Numbered from the stretch's first letter, positions 6,514 through 13,301 are shown. The stretch is 17,718 nucleotides of DNA from an uncultured Clostridia bacterium (GCA_946628455.1 CAMOWP010000023.1:1-17718), one strand, 5' to 3'. A program made the numbers and translations. The notes: generated from the letters alone by a model not told the origin.

Positions 6514-7625
6514 TGCTTCTTAAAAACTGCACCTTTTTCAATGAAGAATTTGAAAAGGAATACGGGGATATAAAAATTGAAAACGGAAAAATTGCGGAGA
6601 TAGGCTTTTTCCCCGAGGACGGACGCGATATGAGCGGAAGGCTCGTTTTCCCCGGTTTTGTTGACGTTCATATCCACGGCGCAAACGGCGGGGACACTAA
6701 CGATATGTCGCTAAAGTCGCTTGAAAAAATGAGCGCTTACCTTGCAAAACGCGGTGTTACCTCCTTTTGCCCGAGCACTATGACTCAGCCCGTTGAAAGA
6801 CTCTGCGAAATAGCGGAATTCACTGCAAAGGCTGAGGTGAGCGGAGCGAAAATTGCGGGCATTAATTTTGAGGGTCCGTTTATTTCAAGGGAAAAATGCG
6901 GCTCGCAGAGCAAGGAGCACATCACCGCGGGAACAAAGGAGAATTTTGATAGGCTGTATGAAGCGGCAAACGGTAAAATGAAGCTTATAACCGTTGCGCC
7001 CGAAGCCTTTGACAGCTATGAATTCATAAAACACGCAAGCGCAAAATGCGCAGTTTCGCTCGGCCATTCCAACGCAGATGAAGCCGAAAGCAGAAGAGCT
7101 TTTGAAGCGGGCGCAAGCCACATAACTCACCTTTTCAACGCCATGTCTCCAATGGCAACGCGCGAAGCGGGTGTTGCAGGCGCGGCGCTTGACAGCGAGG
7201 CAACCTGCGAGCTTATCTGCGACGGGCGCCACGTTTCGCCGACAGTTCTCAGAAACGCGTTTAAAATTCTCGGCGAGGACAGAGCTGTTGTCGTTTCCGA
7301 TTCAATGCGCGCGGCAGGGCTTGGCGAGGGTGAATACGAGCTCGGCGGGCAGACTGTATATGTTGCTGAAAACGGCGGCGTTGCAAGGCTTGCCGACGGA
7401 GCAATTGCCGCTTCAATTACAAATGTTTTTGACGAATTTAAAAATCTGCTCTCTTACGGAATTGAATTAAAGGCGGCGCTTAAGGCGTGCACGATTAACC
7501 CTGCAAGGGTAATAGGAGAGGAAAAGAGCATCGGCTCAATTGCAAAGGGCAAATGCGCCGATTTAACCGTTACAGATGAAGAGTTTAACATACTTGAGGT
7601 ATACATAAATGGAACACTCGCTTAA
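6513..7625 (+). CDS. nagA: N-acetylglucosamine-6-phosphate deacetylase
   Basis: A 370-residue amidohydrolase-superfamily enzyme that converts GlcNAc-6-phosphate to glucosamine-6-phosphate and acetate in the cytosol, feeding wall recycling or glycolysis. Metal and catalytic residues are in place: H53 and H55 in D-V-H-I-H-G-A-N-G-G-D, E120 in N-F-E-G-P-F, H185 in L-G-H-S-N-A, H206 in H-L-F-N-A-M, H240 in C-D-G-R-H-V-S, and the catalytic D263 in V-S-D-S-M-R-A-A-G. The C-terminus has the usual T-I-N-P-A-R and G-x-I-A-x-G-K-x-A-D-L-T-V. AAGGAG (6499-6504) lies 8 bases before the ATG, inside the end of dus, and the ATG overlaps the dus stop. There is no nagB or transporter nearby, so it is separated from the usual amino-sugar genes and grouped with two tRNA-modification genes. 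Confidence 0.95.
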   Translation: MLLKNCTFFNEEFEKEYGDIKIENGKIAEIGFFPEDGRDMSGRLVFPGFVDVHIHGANGGDTNDMSLKSLEKMSAYLAKRGVTSFCPSTMTQPVERLCEIAEFTAKAEVSGAKIAGINFEGPFISREKCGSQSKEHITAGTKENFDRLYEAANGKMKLITVAPEAFDSYEFIKHASAKCAVSLGHSNADEAESRRAFEAGASHITHLFNAMSPMATREAGVAGAALDSEATCELICDGRHVSPTVLRNAFKILGEDRAVVVSDSMRAAGLGEGEYELGGQTVYVAENGGVARLADGAIAASITNVFDEFKNLLSYGIELKAALKACTINPARVIGEEKSIGSIAKGKCADLTVTDEEFNILEVYINGTLA

Positions 7626-8109
7626 CATAGTTTTAATTGAGCCTGAAATTCCGCAGAACACAGGCAACATAGCGCGCTCCTGCGCGGCAACAGGCGCAAG
7701 GCTTCACCTTGTTGAGCCGATGGGCTTCAGGATTGACGACAAAAAGCTCAAGCGCGCGGGGCTTGATTACTGGGATAAGCTGGACATAACCTTCTACGAT
7801 TCAACCGAGGATTTTTTTGAAAAGAACAAGGGCGGAGAATTCTTTTACTTTACAACCAAAGCAGAGCAGGCGCATACTGACGTCAGCTATCCGAATAATT
7901 GCTTTCTCGTTTTCGGTAAGGAAACGAAGGGGCTGCCCGAGGAGCTGCTTAAAGCAAATCACGATTCCTGCGTGAGGCTCCCGATGAGAGGCATTATACG
8001 CTCGCTCAACCTTTCAAACGCAGTTGCGGTGGGACTTTACGAGGTTTTAAGGCAGTGGGATTACCCCGAGCTCTCGCTCAAAGGTCAGCTCCATAATCTT
8101 AAATGGTAA
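7609..8109 (+). CDS. trmL: tRNA (cytidine(34)-2'-O)-methyltransferase (TrmL)
   Basis: A 166-residue SPOUT-class methyltransferase of the minimal TrmL/CspR type. It uses S-adenosylmethionine to methylate the 2'-OH of the wobble nucleotide of tRNA-Leu species. Marks are E-P-E-I-P-Q-N-T-G-N-I-A-R-S-C (11-25, motif 1), F-G-K-E-T-K-G-L-P (102-110, motif 2) and R-S-L-N-L-S-N-A-V-A-V (131-141, motif 3), which form the trefoil knot and cofactor pocket. There is no extra RNA-binding domain, as expected for TrmL. The start overlaps nagA by 17 bases with GAGG about 9 bases upstream, so translation is probably coupled. A strong terminator follows. Confidence 0.92.
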   Translation: MEHSLNIVLIEPEIPQNTGNIARSCAATGARLHLVEPMGFRIDDKKLKRAGLDYWDKLDITFYDSTEDFFEKNKGGEFFYFTTKAEQAHTDVSYPNNCFLVFGKETKGLPEELLKANHDSCVRLPMRGIIRSLNLSNAVAVGLYEVLRQWDYPELSLKGQLHNLKW

Positions 8110-8128
8110 ACAACCGACAACCAGCGAC

Positions 8129-8160
8129 TAAAAGCCGTACTCCCCGTACGGCTTTTATCT
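8129..8160 (+). terminator. Intrinsic terminator of dus-nagA-trmL
   Basis: AAAAGCCGTAC (8130-8140), loop TCCCC, GTACGGCTTTT (8146-8156): a perfect 11-bp stem followed by ATCTTTT and, after a short break, a seven-T run. Confidence 0.88.
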
Positions 8161-8165
8161 TTTAC

Positions 8166-8193
8166 TTGCTTTTTTTATATTTTGGTGTATAAT
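8166..8193 (+). promoter_or_regulatory. Candidate upstream promoter of the CHAP gene
   Basis: TTGCTT (8166-8171), 16-base spacer, TATAAT (8188-8193). If this is used, the WalR-like box just downstream would sit at the transcription start. A second candidate is TTGTAA (8199-8204), 15-base spacer, TATAAT (8220-8225), which would place the box over the -35. Which one is active cannot be told from sequence. Confidence 0.5.
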
Positions 8194-8199
8194 GTAGTT

Positions 8200-8236
8200 T
8201 GTAATATTATTGTAACTTTTATAATTTATTTGTAAT
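8200..8236 (+). promoter_or_regulatory. WalR-like box plus third half-site
   Basis: TGTAAT (8200-8205), five bases, TGTAAC (8211-8216) fits the published WalR/YycF consensus TGTWAH-N5-TGTWAH exactly. A further TGTAAT starts at 8231, 20 bases after the second half-site, so all three lie on nearly the same face of the helix. WalR of the WalKR two-component system is known to control peptidoglycan hydrolase genes, and the next gene encodes one. Confidence 0.6.
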
Positions 8237-8252
8237 ATTTAGAGGATTAGCT

Positions 8253-9500
8253 ATGAAAAAGCTTAAAAAAGCAATGATAATTGCGATGGTGTTCATACTT
8301 TCGCTCCTCCCCTGTTCAATCAGTGCATACGCAGTTTCAACGGAAACTATGGTGTCAAAGCTGATTTCCGTTGCGCAAAACGAGGTGGGCTATTCCGCTT
8401 CGGGAAGCTACTCAAAGTACGGAGAATGGTACGGCTATCAGGGCGCGTGGTGCACAACGTTTGCGCTCTGGTGCTTCAACAAAACGGGAGAGCAGCTGGG
8501 CGTTAAGCTTTACGCAAACATTATACCGAGCGGCGGAAACTGCAACTCGATGATAAGCTGGTTTACAAACGCAGGCAGATACCATAAACGCTCCTCGGGT
8601 TACACGCCAAAGCGCGGCGACCTGATATTCTTTGACTGGAGCGGAAACGGCTCTTCACAGCACGTTGGAATAGTCAAAAGCGTTTCGGGAAATACGGTGC
8701 ATACTATTGAGGGCAACTGCTCGGGCAAGGTTAAGGAAAAATCCTACTCCCCTTCAGGCTCAAAGCCTTACGCGAACACAAGCTCAATTATGGGTTACGG
8801 AAACCCGAACTGGTCAGCAGTGGGAAGCGGAGGAACAACAGCCGCGCCGACTACGACAAAGAAGCAGACCTCAACGAAAAAGCACACTACTGCCGCTTCA
8901 ACAACAAAAAAGGACAAGGAAAAAACTACCGTTTCCACAACCACAACAACTACAACAACTACAACCACAACAACGAGGGCGAAGAAGGCAAAGGATATGA
9001 CTATCCACGCCGCAACTACCTCGCTTAAAATCGGAGACAGCGTTAAGCTTGACTATGAGATTAAGCCAAACTCCTCAAGCGCAGTGGTTGGCTATTTCTG
9101 CGACGAGGAGAACATAATTGAGATTTCAGACACGGGAATGATAACCGCAACGGGCGAGGGCACGGCGACGGTTGTTGTTTGCGCAAACGATGAAATATAC
9201 AGGCAGTGCGATTTCACTGTCAGCTCAGACGATGACAACGCCTCTCCGCTCAGCGCGAGCGAGGTAACGACTATTCCGTATATCGGCGCAGACGTTACAA
9301 AATCGAATAATCAGAAGCTCAACGAAATCGGAATCAACGCCGAAAGGCTGATTTCACACAAAAATTACTACATTATTCCGCTTTGCATTCTCGGAACAAC
9401 GGGAATAGTTACGCTTTGCATAATTGCGCTTAAGGCGTTTGCCGAGCATATAAGAAAAAGAAGGAGCGAGGCTGCTGATGATACAGGTATCGAAGGTTAA
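8253..9500 (+). CDS. Secreted, membrane-anchored CHAP-domain peptidoglycan hydrolase
   Basis: A 415-residue surface protein. Residues 1-27 are a signal peptide (K-K-L-K-K, hydrophobic core, likely cut after A-Y-A). Residues 30 to about 185 form a CHAP domain, an amidase or endopeptidase that cuts peptidoglycan stem peptides or cross-bridges: nucleophile C67 in G-A-W-C-T-T-F, H137 in Q-H-V-G-I-V, and E153 in T-I-E-G-N, with P-K-R-G-D-L-I-F-F before the histidine. A Thr/Lys linker (about 194-246) contains 13 consecutive threonines (229-241). A Big2-like Ig fold follows (about 248-324). A C-terminal helix (about 373-396) with R-K-R-R after it would anchor the protein from outside; there is no LPxTG motif. 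AGAGGA supports the start. It overlaps the next gene by 23 bases. A role in wall remodelling during growth is likely, and the WalR-like box upstream fits that. Confidence 0.87.
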   Translation: MKKLKKAMIIAMVFILSLLPCSISAYAVSTETMVSKLISVAQNEVGYSASGSYSKYGEWYGYQGAWCTTFALWCFNKTGEQLGVKLYANIIPSGGNCNSMISWFTNAGRYHKRSSGYTPKRGDLIFFDWSGNGSSQHVGIVKSVSGNTVHTIEGNCSGKVKEKSYSPSGSKPYANTSSIMGYGNPNWSAVGSGGTTAAPTTTKKQTSTKKHTTAASTTKKDKEKTTVSTTTTTTTTTTTTTRAKKAKDMTIHAATTSLKIGDSVKLDYEIKPNSSSAVVGYFCDEENIIEISDTGMITATGEGTATVVVCANDEIYRQCDFTVSSDDDNASPLSASEVTTIPYIGADVTKSNNQKLNEIGINAERLISHKNYYIIPLCILGTTGIVTLCIIALKAFAEHIRKRRSEAADDTGIEG

Positions 9501-10014
9501 AACAACTCCGCCCGGGGAATTCGCAACCGAATACCAGAAGGACGTTTACGGCGTTCTTGAAAAGCTGGGCATAGAATTTACAAGGGTAGACAACGAGCCT
9601 GCGGTAACTATGGAGGACTGCGTTGCAATTGACGCGGCGCTCAGCGTTAAAACAGTTAAAACCCTGCTGCTTTGCAACAGGCAGAAAACTAAGTTTTATC
9701 TCTTTATCACCGAGGGAGACAAGCCGTTTGTCACTAAGGATTTCGGGCACAAGCTTGAAATTTCAAGAGTATCGTTTGCTCCCGCGGAATGTCTCGGGGA
9801 TATGCTCGGCTGCGAGGTTGGCTCAACCACCGTCCTCACTCTCCACAGAAACGTTGAACACAAGATTCAGCTTGTTATTGACAAGGCAATACTTAAAGAG
9901 GAATACTACGGCTGTACCGATTCAACAACAACCTCATATATGAGAATAAAGACGGAAGATTTAATCGGCAGATACATTCCGTTTTCACAGCATAAGGCAA
10001 TTTATATAGATTAA
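9478..10014 (+). CDS. YbaK/ProX-type aminoacyl-tRNA deacylase
   Basis: A 178-residue cytosolic protein of the YbaK/EbsC superfamily, closest in layout to ProX/PrdX, a free-standing editing domain that hydrolyses mischarged Ala-tRNA(Pro) or similar. Evidence: V-Y-G-V-L-E-K-L-G-I-E-F-T-R-V-D-N-E-P-A-V-T-M-E-D-C (23-48), V-K-T-V-K-T-L-L-L-C-N-R-Q-K-T-K-F-Y-L-F-I (57-77) with the conserved lysine K61, L-E-I-S-R-V-S-F-A (93-101), L-G-C-E-V-G-S-T-T-V-L-T-L (110-122) and the C-terminal D-S-T-T-T-S-Y-M-R-I. The usual G-x-x-P/S segment reads G-S-T-T. Substrate specificity cannot be read from sequence. GGAG and GAGG sites lie inside the end of the CHAP gene, with which it overlaps by 23 bases; the functional link to a wall hydrolase is not obvious and may just be cotranscription. 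Confidence 0.85.
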   Translation: MIQVSKVKTTPPGEFATEYQKDVYGVLEKLGIEFTRVDNEPAVTMEDCVAIDAALSVKTVKTLLLCNRQKTKFYLFITEGDKPFVTKDFGHKLEISRVSFAPAECLGDMLGCEVGSTTVLTLHRNVEHKIQLVIDKAILKEEYYGCTDSTTTSYMRIKTEDLIGRYIPFSQHKAIYID

Positions 10015-10019
10015 TAAAA

Positions 10020-10039
10020 GGGTGTGGGCAAGCCCACCC
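10020..10039 (+). terminator. GC-rich hairpin after the deacylase gene
   Basis: GGG (10020-10022) plus TGGGC (10025-10029) pair with GCCCA (10032-10036) plus CCC (10037-10039), with a two-base bulge. No T-run follows, so on its own it is a poor intrinsic terminator; the next hairpin at 10074 would complete termination. Confidence 0.35.
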
Positions 10040-10042
10040 GAA

Positions 10043-10070
10043 ATTCTTAATTCATAATTCTTAATTCTTA
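10043..10070. repeat. Heptanucleotide tandem repeat, 4 units
   Basis: ATTCTTA at 10043-10049, ATTCATA at 10050-10056, ATTCTTA at 10057-10063 and 10064-10070, then a broken unit ATTAAAA. One base differs in the second unit. It lies between the ends of two convergent transcripts. Confidence 0.8.
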
Positions 10071-10073
10071 ATT

Positions 10074-10106
10074 AAAAAAGGCAGCTGCAACGCAGCCGCC
10101 TTTTTT
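10074..10106. terminator. Bidirectional terminator, stronger for the minus-strand flavoenzyme operon
   Basis: AAAAAAGGC (10074-10082) and GCTGC (10084-10088) pair with GCAGC (10092-10096) and GCCTTTTTT (10098-10106) around a three-base loop. The single internal mismatch (A/C on the + strand) becomes a G-U pair in minus-strand RNA, so the fold is perfect for the operon read leftwards. It overlaps that operon's last stop codon. Confidence 0.85.
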
Positions 10107-10452
10107 ATTTTATTGTTTTGCAGGAAACAAAATCAATTCCTGTTCCGAAAATGTCGGGAATTATTACATCGCCCGTTTCAATCGGCACCTCGAGAACGAT
10201 ATCGTCAAGCAGCCTCATAGCGTCGAACATCTTGCCCTTAGGGATGGCTCCGTTTGTTTTAACGGGGCATCTCGGCTCTGTTTCAAGGTTTGTTCTTACA
10301 GTTGATGTTACAACTCTGACGGGGTTTTTAAGCTCGTTTTTGCCGTAAACAGCTCCTCTCGGGCAGGCGTTGCCTGTTACAGCGTAATCGTTTTCCTCGT
10401 CAACCGTAAGGTGACAGCCTCTCGGGCAGGTGATACAAATTAACTCTGTCAT
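10105..10452 (-). CDS. DUF1667 iron-sulfur-type small protein
   Basis: A 115-residue protein of the DUF1667 family. The N-terminus has C6-x2-C9-P-R-G-C13 and C30-P-R-G, four cysteines that resemble the [4Fe-4S] site at the start of molybdopterin oxidoreductases; the remainder is a small alpha/beta region (R-C-P-V-K-T-N-G-A-I-P-K-G-K, 61-74). DUF1667 proteins are typically the third gene of clusters with GlpA-like and GlpB-like flavoproteins in anaerobic Firmicutes, and that is the case here: the start overlaps the upstream stop as ATGA. An electron-transfer subunit standing in for GlpC is the likely role; the function is not established as far as I know. Confidence 0.88.
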   Translation of the reverse strand: MTELICITCPRGCHLTVDEENDYAVTGNACPRGAVYGKNELKNPVRVVTSTVRTNLETEPRCPVKTNGAIPKGKMFDAMRLLDDIVLEVPIETGDVIIPDIFGTGIDFVSCKTIK

Positions 10453-11705
10453 TCCTCTACCTCCTCTGCTGTTACAGTAATTTCGTTGGACATAATGGCG
10501 TCAAGCAGGCGCCTTGAAAGTCTTACTCTTTCCATTTCGCCCGGAGCCATATGAGCGCGCTTGAGCTGAGCTACAATCTGGTCTCCGTCCTTTACAACGA
10601 TTTTACTTGTTTCAAAAATTCTTCTCGGTCTGAAGAAAATTTCGGCGTCCATAGCCTCTCTGTGTATTTTAAGCGGAACGATAAAGCCTACACCGTCGCC
10701 CTCCTTAACGCTGATTGCGTTCTTTCTTGAACGCGAGCCGAGCTTAACATACTCAGCGGCAGCGCAGCCTGCCTTCTGGCTTTCGGCCGTTACGTAGTCA
10801 ACCAAATCGTGAACGTGAACAACGTTACCGCTTGCGAAGATACCCTCAACTGAGGTCTCCATATTCTCCCATACAACAACGCCGTTTGTTGCTGGGTCAA
10901 CATCTATTCCTGCTGTTCGGGTAAGCTCGTTTTCGGGGATAAGGCCTACGGAAAGAAGAACTGTATCGCAGTCAAAATCTATCTCCGTTCCCTTAATCGG
11001 CTTTCTGTCAGGGCCTACCTTGGCGATAGTAACGCCGCTGACTCTCTCCTTACCTCTGATGTCAATAATAGTGTGAGAAAGGTAAAGCGGGATGTCAAAA
11101 TCGTTAAGGCACTGAACGATATTTCTCTGCAGACCGCCCGAATAAGGCATAACCTCAACGCACGCAAGAACCTCTGCGCCTTCGAGCACCATTCTTCTCG
11201 CCATAATAAGGCCGATATCGCCGGAGCCTAAAATGATAACCTTCTTGCCTACCATATGGCCTTCCATATTAACGTATCTCTGAGCGGCGCCTGCTGTGAG
11301 AACGCCTGCGGGGCGTGTGCCCGGGATAGAGATCGCACCTCTTGTTCTTTCGCGGCAGCCCATTGCAAGAACTATGGCCTTTGCCTCAAGCACCTGATAG
11401 CCCTGCTCGGGGTTAATGCAGTGAACGCACTTATCCTGAGTTATCTCAAGCACCATGGTGTCGCACATAACCTTAATGCTTGTCCCCTCAAGCATATCAA
11501 TAAATCTGCCTGCGTACTCGGGGCCCGTAAGCTCCTCCTTGAAATACTGAAGGCCGAAGCCGTTATGTATGCACTGATTAAGAATACCGCCGAGCTCTTT
11601 GTCACGCTCGATAATAAGGATATCCTTAAGCCCTTTTTCATACGCTGCAAGAGCAGCTGCGAGTCCGGCAGGTCCTCCGCCGACTACTATTAATTCATAT
11701 GCCAT
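10449..11705 (-). CDS. FAD/NAD(P)-dependent oxidoreductase (GlpB-position flavoprotein)
   Basis: A 418-residue two-dinucleotide-binding flavoprotein of the pyridine nucleotide-disulfide oxidoreductase superfamily. The FAD Rossmann motif is V-V-G-G-G-P-A-G (7-14) with E33 at the end of the second strand; the NAD(P) motif is I-L-G-S-G-D-I-G (158-165) between two FAD segments; I-F-A-S-G-N-V (289-295) is the second FAD contact. No C-x4-C redox pair is visible near residue 45 (only C45), so it is not a disulfide reductase. It starts 3 bases after the upstream gene's stop, with AGGAGG, and overlaps DUF1667 by 4 bases. It probably passes electrons from the GlpA-like dehydrogenase to NAD(P)+ or another carrier. 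A different substrate for the complex cannot be excluded because glpK and glpF are not in view. Confidence 0.85.
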   Translation of the reverse strand: MAYELIVVGGGPAGLAAALAAYEKGLKDILIIERDKELGGILNQCIHNGFGLQYFKEELTGPEYAGRFIDMLEGTSIKVMCDTMVLEITQDKCVHCINPEQGYQVLEAKAIVLAMGCRERTRGAISIPGTRPAGVLTAGAAQRYVNMEGHMVGKKVIILGSGDIGLIMARRMVLEGAEVLACVEVMPYSGGLQRNIVQCLNDFDIPLYLSHTIIDIRGKERVSGVTIAKVGPDRKPIKGTEIDFDCDTVLLSVGLIPENELTRTAGIDVDPATNGVVVWENMETSVEGIFASGNVVHVHDLVDYVTAESQKAGCAAAEYVKLGSRSRKNAISVKEGDGVGFIVPLKIHREAMDAEIFFRPRRIFETSKIVVKDGDQIVAQLKRAHMAPGEMERVRLSRRLLDAIMSNEITVTAEEVEE

Positions 11706-11708
11706 ACG

Positions 11709-13142
11709 TCAGACCTCCTTTTTGCATTTTGTTTCGCCGGTTAGAATATAGCTTCCCGTGTCGTCCTGAAGAATATCCTCAGGTGCAACGTTGTTATGCT
11801 TTGCAAGTATGCTGAGAATCTTCGGTCCGCAGAAGCCGCCCTGACATCTGCCCATACCGGTTCCGCAGCGCCTCTTGATTCCGTCAAGTGAAACGGGCTT
11901 AATCGGTGATTCCATAGCTGCAAGTATTTCGCCCTCTGTAACCGTTTCACAGCGGCAGATAACGCGTCCGAATTCAGGTTTGAGAGAAACAAGACGGTTC
12001 TTTTCCTTCTCGCTTAAATTCTTGAATCTGATATGCTCGCGCGAGTTGATAAAGTTTGCTTTTTCATCAAGCTTGAGTCCGTCATTACCGAGCATTTTAA
12101 CAACATCCTCCGCGATAGCGGGAGCTGCGGAAAGGCCCGGAGACTTGATTCCCGCAACGTCAATGAAGCCGTCTGCGGCAAAGCCTATAACGAAATCGTT
12201 TGTATCCGAATTAGCGCGCACGCCCGTAAAGTTTCTTATATTCTCTCTGTAATTAATGCTCGGAACAGACTTTGCTGCCTTTTCCCTTACAAAGTCAAGA
12301 GAGCTTGATTTTGTTGTTGTGTCGTCCTTAGCGCTCGGGATAGCGTTAGGGCCTACGATAAGATTGCCGTGAACGGTGGGAGAAACGAGGATACCCTTTC
12401 CGAGCTCGTTAGGGCACTGGAAAATAACGTGGTTTGCTCTTTCGCCCTCAACCTTGTCAAGAAGATAGTATTCGCCTGCTGCGGGCTCAATCTTAAAGGT
12501 TGGCTCAGCAACAAGATTATGGATATCGTCGCTGTAAACGCCGGCGCAGTTGATAACGTATTTTGCTTCAACCGTCTTGTCTGTGCAGATAACCTTCCAG
12601 CCCTTTTTAGTCTTCTTAATATCCTTAACCTCTGTATTAAGCATAAGCTCAGCGCCATTTCTGACTGCGGTTTCAGCCATTGCAAGCCCGTATTCCCACG
12701 GGTTAACGATAGCGGCGGTTGGCGCCCAGAGAGCGCCGAGAGCCTCGTCTGCAATGTTGGGCTCCATTTTGCGAAGCTCCTTCTGGTCGATAACACGCAT
12801 ATTGGGAACACCGTTTTTCTTTCCTCTGTCATAAAGAACGTAGAGCGTGTCCATTTCAGAATCGGAAAAGGCAACAACAAGCGAGCCGATTCTGTTAAAG
12901 GCAACGTCAAGCCTTTCGCATATTTCGCCTGCAAGCTGATTTCCTCTTACGTTATACTTAGCGCAAACCGAGCCGGGCTCAGGGTCATAGCCCGCGTGGA
13001 TAATCGCGCTGTTTGCACGCGTTGTTTCCATACAGACATCGTTGTGCTTTTCAATAATTGCGATATCAAGCTCATATCTTGAAAGATAGTAAGCTATTGA
13101 GCTGCCGGAAACACCGCAGCCGATTATCGCTACATCATACAT
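11709..13142 (-). CDS. GlpA-like FAD-dependent glycerol-3-phosphate dehydrogenase with BFD [2Fe-2S] domain
   Basis: A 477-residue flavoenzyme. Residues 1 to about 365 are a DAO-type oxidase fold: I-I-G-C-G-V-S-G (6-13), E31, T-T-R-A-N-S-A-I-I-H-A-G-Y-D (40-53) and D-V-A-G-I-K-S-P-G-L-S-A-A-P-A (328-342). A BFD-like [2Fe-2S] domain follows, with ligands expected at C396 and C398 (I-C-R-C-E-T-V-T-E-G-E-I) and C433 and C438 (G-R-C-Q-G-G-F-C-G-P); C426 is an extra cysteine nearby. This architecture matches anaerobic GlpA, which oxidises sn-glycerol-3-phosphate to dihydroxyacetone phosphate; hydroxyglutarate oxidases (LhgO) share the first domain, so the substrate is inferred from the BFD tail and the two partner genes. 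The operon start has GGGAGGG as ribosome binding site. Confidence 0.85.
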   Translation of the reverse strand: MYDVAIIGCGVSGSSIAYYLSRYELDIAIIEKHNDVCMETTRANSAIIHAGYDPEPGSVCAKYNVRGNQLAGEICERLDVAFNRIGSLVVAFSDSEMDTLYVLYDRGKKNGVPNMRVIDQKELRKMEPNIADEALGALWAPTAAIVNPWEYGLAMAETAVRNGAELMLNTEVKDIKKTKKGWKVICTDKTVEAKYVINCAGVYSDDIHNLVAEPTFKIEPAAGEYYLLDKVEGERANHVIFQCPNELGKGILVSPTVHGNLIVGPNAIPSAKDDTTTKSSSLDFVREKAAKSVPSINYRENIRNFTGVRANSDTNDFVIGFAADGFIDVAGIKSPGLSAAPAIAEDVVKMLGNDGLKLDEKANFINSREHIRFKNLSEKEKNRLVSLKPEFGRVICRCETVTEGEILAAMESPIKPVSLDGIKRRCGTGMGRCQGGFCGPKILSILAKHNNVAPEDILQDDTGSYILTGETKCKKEV

Positions 13143-13164
13143 AAATTTCCCTCCCTATTGTTTC

Positions 13165-13178
13165 AGTAAAAGCTTACA
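13165..13178 (-). promoter_or_regulatory. Near-consensus cre (CcpA) site
   Basis: Read on the minus strand, TGTAAGCTTTTACT matches the catabolite-response consensus TGWAARCGYTWNCW in 13 of 14 positions; the miss is the central CG, which reads CT. It lies between the predicted transcription start and the ribosome binding site of the GlpA-like gene, a place from which CcpA can block transcription. The weakened centre makes this a moderate call. Confidence 0.4.
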
Positions 13179-13179
13179 C

Positions 13180-13220
13180 TGATAATATAATATATTATCA
13201 CAATTTGCCCATTAATACAA
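13180..13220 (-). promoter_or_regulatory. Promoter with palindromic operator of the flavoenzyme operon
   Basis: On the minus strand, TTGTAT (13220-13215), a 17-base spacer and TAATAT (13197-13192). A perfect inverted repeat with 10-base arms (TGATAATATA, 13180-13189; TATATTATCA, 13191-13200) and a single central base covers the -10 and the likely start site, as a repressor site would. AT-richness makes some palindromes expected, but ten of ten matches is unusual. Confidence 0.55.
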
Positions 13221-13276
13221 TAGTGATAAAAGTATTATTTGTTCACACACCCGATTTGTTTAAGTATATCCCTCAG

Positions 13277-13301
13277 CGCATAATCAATTATGCGTTTTTT
13301 T
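13277..13301 (+). terminator. Orphan plus-strand terminator-like hairpin
   Basis: CGCATAA (13277-13283), loop TCAA, TTATGCG (13288-13294), then seven T. It is a well-formed intrinsic terminator reading rightwards, but no plus-strand gene precedes it. It may end a short unannotated RNA or antisense transcription. The rest of 13143-13400 holds the operon promoter region on one side and the sigma-operon terminator on the other. Confidence 0.55.

Noticed and set aside
8938..8976. Threonine run as a slippery tract causing phase variation
   Set aside because: The codons are mixed and the nucleotide sequence is not a clean short repeat, so slipped-strand frameshifting is unlikely.
12369..13082. Long plus-strand open frame (237 codons) opposite the GlpA-like gene
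   Set aside because: It lies wholly antisense to a well-recognised enzyme, has no ribosome binding site of note, and its translation looks like a shadow of biased third-codon positions.
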